Shown: in pieces, positions 56,040-64,000 of the stretch
Layout of the letters: each line of letters starts with the position of its first letter
How positions within the stretch are numbered: position 1 is the stretch's first letter
Assembly (NCBI RefSeq): GCF_947507565.1
Contig: NC_089188.1
Span: forward strand, 620,001 to 684,000
Direction of reading: 5' to 3'
From: Oscarella lobularis
Taxonomy: Eukaryota > Porifera > Homoscleromorpha > Homosclerophorida > Oscarellidae
Length of the DNA: 64,000 bases
Program-made: the position numbers and the translations under genes
Notes under the pieces: generated by a model
Told to the model about the DNA's origin: nothing
Seen by the model: only the letters and a program-made list of their open reading frames with translations
Databases searched by the model: none

Positions 56040-56735
56040 ACAATCGAGGACGAGCACGCTAAGATTCAAGATGGAGGGAGGGCAAAAGAGTTTATTCGTC
56101 GTTTCCCGGTTATTAGCTTGTCAGATAGCTTCTGGCTTCCAACCGTGTGACATTAGTCTGACCCTCTCATCGCTAGATATCTTTCGACGTGTTTGCATAA
56201 AGCAATGGCGTCAAATGTGGCGACAGAATGAACGAAACGATGCCAGGGAAGCCTTGACACTACATTTCTTTTTGAGAACAGGTTTCCTAAGGTTTTGAAT
56301 GCTAGAGAGCAGATCGACGGGCAGCAGTAAGCGATGCTATAGTGTATATACCACTTGCACGTGACGTCACCGTGCAAGTGGTCTATTCAGCATCACCTCT
56401 TTTTCTGCGTAAAATTTCGACACTAAATTTGCGTCATAATAGGCCAATTTCTTTTGAATGCTCCTTAATTAGGACCTTTAATATTGACGAGTGTTGGAAA
56501 CCGGTCATCACGCGTACACTGCAAGCCTGAGAGCCATATACTATATATTGCAGTGAAAACATAGAACACATCGCCCTTGGCCAAGTGCAATGTTAATTAA
56601 TCTGTATTTTATTTCAGTGTACGGAGAACATGCATGCACGAAAAAAACAGTGGGGGACGACAGATTAACATAATCATAAATAAATCGTTTTCAGTAGTCT
56701 GAGGAAGGATTCTTTGACAAACAGTTTACAACTCA
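56040..56735. repeat. non-coding flank between USP9X-like and PD-(D/E)XK-like genes
   Basis: Collinear with 3960-4735. Presumably includes the 5' leader or promoter of the USP9X-like gene and the 3' flank of the small gene at 56740. An ATGGAGG-initiated plus-strand frame exists at 56071 but is not well conserved in the copies at 4005 and 33534, so I leave it uncalled. Confidence 0.5.
56347..56385. mobile_element. 39-bp hairpin insertion
   Basis: Arms ACCACTTGCACG (56350-56361) and CGTGCAAGTGGT (56371-56382) are exact reverse complements around TGACGTCAC. The duplicate segment at 4252-4268 reads TAGTGTATTCAGC without it, which defines the insertion; a TA target duplication would fit. It is far shorter than ordinary MITEs. 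Confidence 0.85.
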
Positions 56736-56739
56736 ATTA

Positions 56740-57300
56740 TCACGGATCGTCATACCTTTCGACAACAGGACTGGTTACAACGGTCTTCTCTTCTTCATTG
56801 ACGTACACATTCAAGCCAACGCCCCATTTTGACGTTTTTTGCCATTTCTCCAGTTTGGTGCAAAATCCATTCATCAGAAAATGCTCGTACTTGGAAAAAT
56901 ATTTCTGACTTTCTATTTGCCGAATCCCTTCTCTCTCATCGAACGGATTCAATTTCACTTCGACAATTATTCTGCATCTTTTCGAGTGCACCACAAAGTG
57001 AGGACGCACGTCTTCTTCTAAAGCGAGATCATAATTCACTTCTATGCTCCCAACGGCAGACAATGCCGTCAGAGCATATAACGTCATCCAGAGAGAAAGT
57101 AAATGAGTCTCAACAAAGTTACAAGGCAGCTTGTCGCGTCCGTCTGGTTCAAAGATACGAGAGGGGGGTTGCTCTAAAGTGGAGCCTAAATGACAAGCCC
57201 ATTGAAACACATCTTGGTTTTCCAGCGCTTTCGTAAACTTGTAGTACAACGAGGAGTCGTCCCCAATACTGTGGTGCCTAGTAGACCTGGAAAAACCCAG
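56740..57300 (-). CDS. PD-(D/E)XK-like small protein, copy E3
   Basis: Open frame ending at 56740 and reading up to about 57300; the exact start is uncertain because no in-frame ATG was identified near the 5' end and an upstream exon is possible. It shares FTKALENQDVFQWACHLGST, the RPHFVVHSKRC strand, VEVKLNP, GIRQIESQKYFSKYEHF and a C-terminal NVYVNEEEKTVV strand with the intact 7045 copy. It is the parental copy of the damaged duplicate at 4740-5381. His again replaces the acidic residue expected before the ExK motif. It lies about 0.8 kb upstream of the USP9X-like gene, on the same strand. Confidence 0.65.
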   Translation of the reverse strand: MGFSRSTRHHSIGDDSSLYYKFTKALENQDVFQWACHLGSTLEQPPSRIFEPDGRDKLPCNFVETHLLSLWMTLYALTALSAVGSIEVNYDLALEEDVRPHFVVHSKRCRIIVEVKLNPFDEREGIRQIESQKYFSKYEHFLMNGFCTKLEKWQKTSKWGVGLNVYVNEEEKTVVTSPVVERYDDP

Positions 57301-58060
57301 TTTATCTACTGAAGCAGAAAGGTATTCTTTTTAGCTCATTAGCTTACAAGAACGAAGGTTTGACGCGAACAAAGCGAAATAAATTACCAAAGGCAGTTCT
57401 CGCAATAAAATGCATTTCTCGTCTAAAATCGAGGTTAGATGTTATCAAAAGAGGCGCGCTTTTCTCTATTTAAATTACAAAATATCAGTGAACGATTATT
57501 GCCACTCGGGTGGGGAAGAACAGATCAAACTTTTGACTAAGAGAAATGGACGAAGGTATATAGGGGTCTTATGTGACAATATAACTTGGCACACGAGTGC
57601 TCTTTGGTGCGTTCTCAATCCTTACCTACAGCTCCTCGTTGGTAGCTATAGAGAAGGTTAGTCGCTCGAAGGGCTCGAAACCTCGTGGTCCGTGATAGCG
57701 CGCGCCATGTGAGGCGTCATGATTTTGGCTTTTAGTTAGATCATAGATTAAATAGAATTTAATCTAGAATATTTAATCTATGGTTAGATCGTTTGCGTTC
57801 ACATGCATGATGTCGAAAAGCGATGACTGAATGCGCTTGAGCGTTTTTTCTTCGCGTTTCCTTCGCGTTTTGTGAGATCTTTTACGAAAAATCACGTCAC
57901 ATCCGTCACAACCATGAATGCACGCATGCACGTGTGTTCGACACTTCTTTCCTTCTAATATGTGGACAAACACTTAATGCGCACACGTGTAACGCTCTTT
58001 GGTTGATGGAACTAACATTTGGATGGGAGCTGGGGTGGTAAAGTTGGTAATGAGCTGTGG
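57301..58060. other. intergenic sequence with an AT-rich palindrome
   Basis: No exon was recognised. A palindrome at about 57736-57788 pairs GTTAGATCATAGATTAAAT with ATTTAATCTATGGTTAGATC around TAGAATTTAATCTAGAA. 57870-57980 (GTCACATCC..ACCATG..GCACGTGTTCG) resembles 8760-8800 and 27580-27600, so it is a further fragment of repeat R2. Confidence 0.5.
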
Positions 58061-59480
58061 TGGTAAATTGTCCGTATGACGATGAACCGTACGACGCCAA
58101 GACCATTTTGTTGACTTGGTTGAGAGCGTGCATTTTTCCATTGAAGGACGATATTTGAAGGAGCCTTGGTATAAAATAAATGAGAGCGTATTTTTAAATT
58201 TATGGAATCCCCTTCTTAAATTACCTCAATATCATCCTCATTCTGAACTCATCCACTTTTTGAATCATCTCCTTTCGATTAGGATCGCCCCAATAAACAA
58301 CTTTCAAAGACTTCCATAATAAAATATTTAGGTTAAAGCAAAACGATAGTATCTTTGGCGGGTGAACTGACTCGAAAATAGAGACGGAAAAGCGTCGTTC
58401 TTCGCCCCGTCTTTCGCCTCCTTCTTCAAATCGTCGTCGTTGAGACTCTCCAAGACCTCCAGCATATGATCGGCGCAAGGAATCACGTATTTTCGAAGGC
58501 ATTCCAAAGTCAAAACGTCAGCGCAGCGGCAAAAAGGTCTACAAAAAGAAAGAAAGTAATAATGAAAGTCTAACATTCTTTTCTAATACCGAATAAGCGC
58601 AGCCATGATTTGCACGTTCAGGTTTCTGCCTTCAAGTACGCGCTTTCGCCAGATGTCAAATCAGTTGTAGAATCCAAAGGCGTTCACCAAATCGACAAGT
58701 CAACGCTGGGGAGAATAAAAAAATCCTTGTATACTGTATATATATTTAGAGACACGTATTTAGTGCAGTATCAATTCTTACCTTGGGTTTAGGTTTTGCC
58801 GGTTTTGCATAGACCACATAGACCACATCAGTAAAAGTCTAGAAGGAAGAAACGATTTCTATTAGAACTCTGGTGTTGCATAGAGTTTATTACGTAATCA
58901 GAATTTTCAGACGTTTCGGCGCTGTTGAGAACTTGGAAGCGAGACGAAGAACATAAGACCATTGCAAGAAGATCGAGAAGATGCAAGACGTCGTCATTCA
59001 ACTTGAGAACGCACAATTGAACAAGTCGTAGATTATTCGCTTGAATGTAATGCTATAAAAAATCTTAATCACTACATGTACATGTATAAATTCTCACAAA
59101 ATCCCAAACCTGAATTTCAGCTTTCCACGAGCAGACAGCCTCGTCCGTCAATATTTTAACAAACGACGAATAGAGACCGTCTCTAAAGAATCTCTGACAC
59201 GGCTCGCTTTGAGAATCCAAGCCTGACAGTAATTCAGACAGGGTCTCCCTTAGAAAATCTCCACAGAAACACACCCCTTCTATCTAAACTAACCTCTCTT
59301 GCACAACCCTATTGAAGCCAGAAGCAAGACCTCCAAATCGCCACGAGGGGTCACAGGCACAATCCACTTCGTCCGATTCAAACTATCGTCCAATTTCTGC
59401 AACAATTTCACCGGAAAATTTGCATCGCCGACGAAATTCGTCGTCATCCCTTTGCCAAGAGCTGGCAAAGTGATTCACAG
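58061..59480 (-). pseudogene. USP9X-like pseudogene, copy D (first seven exons)
   Basis: Exons at 59295-59465, 59110-59235, 58890-59055, 58595-58712, 58365-58540, 58225-58320 and 58070-58165 match the start of the full gene, ending in SSFNGK/MHALNQVNK where the similarity stops. The fourth exon has TGA where the intact gene has TGG (CGTTGACTT versus GGTTGGCTT, near 58705), a nonsense change, and the seventh lacks its end. It lies just upstream of the intact gene's flank, so it is a local tandem duplicate. Confidence 0.88.
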
Positions 59481-59948
59481 AGCGTGTTTCACACATTGGG
59501 CGCCTCAAACGAAGTAGAAACCACTCAACGTTCAGCGACTGCAAAGATATCTTGGATCTGCTTTGTCGCGATGGGTCACTTGAGTGCTAAGACACGTTTT
59601 CGCGTCGAGAGCGATCAATGCTAGGCTCGAAAAGACGCGAAAGACGCAGTAGAAGCTACCTCCTTGGTCGCGAATCTCAGGGGCCTCGATCCAGCTGAGT
59701 CCAGCGCGCTATCATGCGTAGGCGATTCACGTTGACAACGGTTGCTTAGCGAATCTCCGTCATTGGACCTGTACGCTCGACAATTCTTCGAAAAACTTCC
59801 TCTTTCTCTTTCGAATGCTTCGCTCTTGCGACTCACTTCGGAAGACGACGCCAGCGAAAAAAAAACGGCAAGGCAACATACGGGAATGTGAGATGGAGTA
59901 ACAGCCCGCGCGCACCCTGCGCGCGCACATACAACTTATTTGATTGCG
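59481..59948. other. flank between the USP9X pseudogene and the transposon
   Basis: CpG-rich stretch with no recognised exon. It ends in the 9-bp target duplication of the transposon. Confidence 0.35.
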
Positions 59949-59957
59949 AGGTAGGAC
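59949..59957 (+). other. 9-bp target-site duplication, left
   Basis: AGGTAGGAC, repeated exactly at 63866-63874 on the other side of the 3.9-kb element. Confidence 0.9.
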
Positions 59958-59990
59958 AGCAGGGGGGACTTTCACTGCGCATGTGTGCGT
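59958..59990 (+). repeat. left terminal inverted repeat of the transposon
   Basis: Starts AGCAGGGGGGACTTTCACTG and continues GCGCATGTGTGCGT. Pairs with 63835-63865. Confidence 0.9.
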
Positions 59991-60347
59991 TGCTAGGTTT
60001 TTCGCGGAACTGCGATCGCATCTTTTCCTGTCTTTTCCTCACTTCTCTCTTACGTCTTAAGTCTAAGGGGCTATTCTAAGGCAAATTTCTTGAGAAGAGA
60101 AAGTGAGAGGCAGCCTCAATTGTCAGTTTACGCCCAGCTTTGGTCGGTTTGAGTTTATCTCTTTTTGTAACGTACCTGCAAGCTCTTTTCTTGTTTCGTC
60201 CAGTTCTCTGACGATACCGGATTTGCATTATTTACCTTTTTGACTAGTGTACGTACACAGAAGCGACGAATTAGAAGTATCCATTGCTCAAAGTACTTGT
60301 CCATATAGTCCATATAACTAGCATATTTTAATTGGCGAATCTTCTAG

Positions 60348-63300
60348 TTATTCATGATTGTTCTTTTGGGCTTTATTGACGTACTTCGGCTTGACTCCTG
60401 CAGGAACGAATGTTTTGAGTTTTGCAACAAGTTGATTAATCAGGTCCTGAGAGGAGTAATAGTCAGTCTCTTCTTCTGCTGCTGCTTCTTCTTCTTGTAC
60501 TTCTAGATCATTGTTCCTCTCATCTTCATGGAGCTCCTGGACTTCAGCAGCTTCCCCACTGTCCTCCATCAAAGTCTGGTTAAATTTTTCACACAGTTTG
60601 CGAATGGCGTTTAGGAGAAAACGATCGCAGTGGACGCAATGACCGTTTCTGGCGCACTGCAAATGAAATGAGTGGCCACAAGTCATCAGAATAGCTTCTT
60701 CTGCTCTATCAACCACAGTGCAGTTCTTATTGTCGCAAACGTATTCATTTGATGGTGGCACATCTGTTGAGTAGCCCAACGGAAAAGAACGTTCATCGAA
60801 CGGTGAGTCCAAAACAGGAAGTTTAAATGTTGTTTTCTTTTTCGTCTTCTGTATTTCGTGAGCCTCTCCACTTCGTCGATAAATTTGCCCAAAAATGTCC
60901 ACAAGAAATTCGGCGGTTTTTCCAGCCAAGTGAGTTGCATTGAACTTATGCGGCTTTTTCATTAACGGTTTTAAAAAGTTCTCAGCGAATTCCGAGTCAA
61001 ATTTTCGAGCACTTAGAACCTTGGCAATTTCTTCAATCTGCTCAGCAGTTGACCAAGACGAGCTGTGCATTCGAAGCATTGAGTGGAATATTTCAACTTT
61101 TTTTTCCGTGAAAATGTTAAGGTGATTTGAAAACAGCGCCTTCCACTCTGGTATGACCGTTTCATAATGTAGCATATCGCTAATAATCGAAACCATTGAT
61201 CTATCGTAGTGATGTCGTTTCTGGACTACAAACATAAAGGAGAGACGCACCATCGATTTCCTCCACAGATCGTAATTGCTTCCTCTGATTATTGTGGAGT
61301 AGAAGAAAACGACTAGCGGAACCAGGTCTTCAAGAAGGTGTTTGAGCAGAGCGAAGTCCGCGTCTTTGCACAGCCTGAAATTCTTTAGCACATCTTTTCT
61401 CACAATAAGCCAGCCTCCCATTAGTGCTGCAAGAAGAGTAAAAATTCTTTGAAAGCTGGGCTTCTTCGGGAGCACTTTTTTCTTTCCGAACAGGTATTTA
61501 AACGTTTCTGTGAAAAGTTTATGATAAATAAATATCTATTGGAATTTGAACTTAGATACTTTCGAATATTGGATGATAAAGACTCAGAAGATTTTGTGCA
61601 GCATTCAGGTAAATATGAAATGGTCCGAGCACTGGAATCAGTGAACGGTATGATGTTGGCTCTTTCTCTCTCTAATAAATTTTATTTACAGATGAATTTT
61701 AATTATATGCTCTACCTTGGCAATCAATTTCTTGAAGGAGAAAAACGTTGGCCAATCTCCAAGAAGGGGTAATGCGTTTACTTCTAAGTAGTGCTTTAGG
61801 GGAGGATGATTTTTTAGGACGATCTCTAGCACTTCCTTGTAATCACGTGATGAATGCAGCTGGTGTTGAATTTCTTCCAAAAGGCAGACACTTTTCATGA
61901 GGTCCAAGTCTCGACGATCAGGGGAAGTGTAGCACCTAAACAAATATTTATTTCAACACGATCATAATTATTTAGTTACCGCATATTTTCCAAAGATTGG
62001 ACTATATCAGAAGTGTCAATTTTTAAGAAAGGTTCTGGTACACTCTCCATCCACGTGTAAGAAAAAAAGGTCGCCAGGTTTGATTCAAAACAATCCACAA
62101 CTCTCCCCGTGTTCACCATTCCTCTGACACTGGAGCGCGTTGGCATATAGTGTATAGGCTCCGTTGGCAAAGAAATACTAGGCACACTTGTGTGGATATC
62201 AGCTAGACAAGTGGCCATATGGATGGCAGTTGAAGTCTGTCCAGACGTTGGCCGCGGGATGGTATGAATTGTGTGGTAGTCGTCAATCATCAAAAGAACA
62301 CACTGTTTTTGTGTTCTAGCATTTTCAATGAGCTGGTCAGCTATCATTTTGTTGTCGATGCTCAATGCTTTCTTGAATCTTCTAATAGTCTTTGGATGGC
62401 CGCAAATGCCAAGAGCTCGACCACATTCCAAGGCCAAATTGGAGCATCCCGACAGTGACAGGTGCAGTCCAACGTCGTTTGCAAGAACTGTGTTTCTCTA
62501 GATCAAACATTCGTTTATATAAATTTGTATACATAATACACAGAACTGCACCTGGTTGCAAAAATAGGCGTATCGATGTAATTCGGCAACAACTCGCTGC
62601 TGCCGTAAGTCTTCTCTTTTGTCACTTTGCGCGTAGTCTCCCTGCAGGGCACTGTCGACCATTTCGAACAACCCTGGAGCATGGTTTTCAGCAAAGGCTT
62701 TCATTGCGTCTACGCTGTAAAGTTTGGAAGTGCCTTCAGTACTGTTGTGCTCTGATAACGCTCTTTGAAATCGCCTAACAAGTTGAGGAAAATAGCCTAA
62801 ATTATCATGGTCACGTGAAAGTAGTTAACATTATTTATTTGAGTACCGTTTTTCTCCGATCGCAGCCTTTCTGTCTCCCTCCTTAGCAGCTGATTTTCGT
62901 CTTCTAGGCTCCTCAATTGTCTTTCCATGTCAATAAGTCGTTCGTTTACGTCCTCGGCGGGAGCATTCTGCGTTTTCATGCCAAATGTGAATAGATTGTT
63001 TGCTTATCTTTAGGCTTACTCGTGCTGGCTGCAAAAGAGCTTCATTGGATAGCCGAGAAACGTCCAAAGGCGCGACGGCAGCTACTCTTTTAGCCGGAGA
63101 TTGGTAAAAAGAGTGATCGATCACTTCGGGAAGAGAGTCTGCTTCGACGAAGTGCTTCGCGCACAGGTAAGCCGCAACCTCGTGAGTAACGTCGTTGAGA
63201 ACGGAAAGAAGGCGTTCTGGACACGCCCGAAGGCCCCCGGAACAGCGATCGCGATCGGTTACTATGGCACATCGATGGTGCTGTTTCGATAGCGCTTCCG

Positions 63301-63448
63301 CGTGGCGAAGGCACAACGAAACTGGCTCAAGGAATCCACGCTGACGAGCGTCCTTTTCAGAATAGCAGCGGATGACCCCGAAGCAAGGCGTCGCTAGCGA
63401 GTTTTCACGGCTTGGATCGTGGTGGCACACGACTTGTGCAGAAGACAT
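60348..63448 (-). CDS. putative transposase with N-terminal Cys/His region and C-terminal RING-like motif
   Basis: The only gene of the 3.9-kb transposon. ATG at 63448 (MSSAQVVCHHDPSREN). Exons: 63448-63020 (Cys/His-rich: LCLRHAEALSKQHHRC), 62970-62850 (coiled coil: LIDMERQLRSLEDENQLL), 62810-62560 (ALSEHNSTEGTSKLY), 62500-61980 (LALECGRALGICG, then LLMIDDYHTIHTIPRP), 61940-61690 and 61475-60348, giving roughly 900-1000 residues. The last exon holds KRHHYDRSMVSIISDML, FTEKKVEIFHSMLRMH and a RING-like set (EYVCDNKNC, MTCGHSFHLQC, HCVHC), then an acidic tail. MIDD and EKKVEIFH could be the first Asp and last Glu of an RNase H-fold DDE transposase; this is inference. Similar proteins occur as uncharacterised repeated families in sponges and cnidarians, from memory only. 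No frame breaks were noticed. Confidence 0.75.
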
Positions 63449-63834
63449 GAGTAAAGGTACGCCAGACAGGTGATCGATTCCACCCGCCTTCTGAAAATGC
63501 CTTTCGCGGGTTTTCTTACGACGCGAAATGTTATTAGAACGGCGCGAAAGCGATTAGGACACTATGTTTGTGTCAAGAGAAGGCGGCAGCGAATTTGCGG
63601 CCCCGTTCGCTCTGTTTTAGATCATCGCGAACTCTTTCGACGCGTTTTGTGAAAATAGCACCCCCTTAGAAAAAAATAGCCCCCTTCCCATTCAAAAGAT
63701 CCTTTATCTGGGCAGCGTTTAGAGGCGGTCGCGACCTTATCAGATAAGGTAGTAGCTTATCACAAGATGTTTCTCTTAACATGTCGACATTGACGCGAAA
63801 TCCGCGTTTTTTATTGGCTCCCGCCTAAATGTTT
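63449..63834 (-). promoter_or_regulatory. 5' leader and promoter region of the transposase gene
   Basis: About 390 bp between the start codon and the right inverted repeat. No exon was recognised. It presumably carries the element's promoter; no core motif is convincing by eye. Confidence 0.4.
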
Positions 63835-63865
63835 ACGCACATGCGCAGTGAAAGTCTCCCCTGCT
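63835..63865 (-). repeat. right terminal inverted repeat of the transposon
   Basis: On the minus strand it reads AGCAGGGGAGACTTTCACTG and GCGCATGTGCGT, pairing with 59958-59990. Confidence 0.9.
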
Positions 63866-63874
63866 AGGTAGGAC
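63866..63874 (+). other. 9-bp target-site duplication, right
   Basis: AGGTAGGAC, identical to 59949-59957. Confidence 0.9.
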
Positions 63875-64000
63875 TAATGTTGAATTCATGGCGCCGCAAC
63901 TTGCAGCCCCTGCCTGCCGCTAAATCAAAAATTAATATTCAGAAGAAGGGAAATACTAATCTGTAATGTTTCATGTAATAAGTGTCTGGCTAATGTGAAA

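Larger units (their letters stand above)
59958..63865. mobile_element. complete 3.9-kb DNA transposon, superfamily unassigned
   Basis: Terminal inverted repeats: left 59958-59990 starts AGCAGGGGGGACTTTCACTG, right 63835-63865 is the reverse complement starting AGCAGGGGAGACTTTCACTG, matching over about 31 of 33 bp with one base change and one indel. The 9-bp duplication AGGTAGGAC flanks both ends exactly. The interior holds one minus-strand gene (60348-63448). The intact ends, exact duplication and open gene suggest recent movement. A 9-bp duplication occurs in Mutator-like elements, but no FAR1/SWIM or MULE motifs are visible in the protein. Confidence 0.9.

Noticed and set aside
59958-63865. 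Assignment of the 3.9-kb transposon to Mutator-like elements on the basis of its 9-bp duplication
   Set aside because: The encoded protein shows no MULE, FAR1 or SWIM signature that I can see; target-duplication length alone is not enough.
1-64000. CRISPR arrays, operons, ribosome binding sites
   Set aside because: The genes are spliced and of metazoan type; regular repeats are minisatellites or gene-internal arrays, not repeat-spacer arrays.
1-64000. tRNA, rRNA and snRNA genes
   Set aside because: No convincing B-box plus cloverleaf, rRNA core or snRNA motif was seen by eye; a covariance-model search would be needed to exclude them.

Overview
The window is nuclear DNA of an early-branching animal, most likely a sponge; a compact homoscleromorph or demosponge genome would fit. 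Evidence: many spliced genes with tiny introns (about 27 to 65 bp, GT...AG), metazoan-type receptors (a tyrosine-kinase receptor with C-type lectin, SRCR and EGF modules; a Frizzled-like 7TM protein; a membrane mucin with CysD domains), a BTB-Kelch protein, a USP9X/FAF-type gene, and many small palindromic insertions and segmental duplications. There is no operon structure. A 200-base N gap lies at 33087-33286.

Layout. 0.6-5.4 kb: a degenerate duplicate of the 52.6-57.3 kb segment (USP9X-like pseudogene plus a small PD-(D/E)XK-like gene). 7.0-7.6 kb: an intact paralogue of that small gene. 8.25-10.2 kb: a repeat block split by a 575-bp foldback element; the unsplit block recurs inverted at 26.8-27.9 kb. 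11.2-16.8 kb (minus): receptor tyrosine kinase. 17.5-18.9 kb: truncated copy of the BTB-Kelch upstream region. 18.9-21.65 kb (minus): 5'-truncated Ty3/gypsy pol. 21.7-25.8 kb (plus): tandem CysD mucin with a transmembrane segment. 25.9-26.6 kb: RTK pseudogene. 28.1-29.0 kb: SDR-fold gene. 30.5-32.3 kb: BTB-Kelch gene. 32.4-33.9 kb: chimeric repeat debris. 34.6-38.1 kb (minus): gene with a RAG1-like N-terminal zinc region and RING, of the N-RAG-TP type. 39.2-41.4 kb (minus): Frizzled-like receptor. 42.1-44.7 kb (minus): coiled-coil TKL kinase. 44.9-55.9 kb (minus): full-length USP9X-like gene. 56.7-57.3 kb: third PD-(D/E)XK-like copy. 58.06-59.5 kb: USP9X 5'-exon pseudogene. 59.96-63.87 kb: a complete 3.9-kb DNA transposon with TIRs and a 9-bp target duplication.

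Strongest observations. (1) The USP9X-like gene is conserved along its length but all three catalytic positions are replaced (Cys to Gly, His to Gln, Asp to Glu), so it looks like a pseudo-deubiquitinase, and it has three decaying partial duplicates nearby. (2) The single-gene transposon at 59958-63865 has clear ends and belongs to no superfamily I can name. (3) A RAG1-N-terminus-like gene is present. (4) Paired filled and empty sites show that very small perfect hairpins (80 bp and 39 bp) and a 575-bp foldback inserted after the segments duplicated.

Several otherwise well-conserved domains carry single-base frame breaks, often in short homopolymers, so some apparent lesions could be assembly errors. 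Exon edges were placed by eye from GT/AG sites and family similarity and should be read as approximate.
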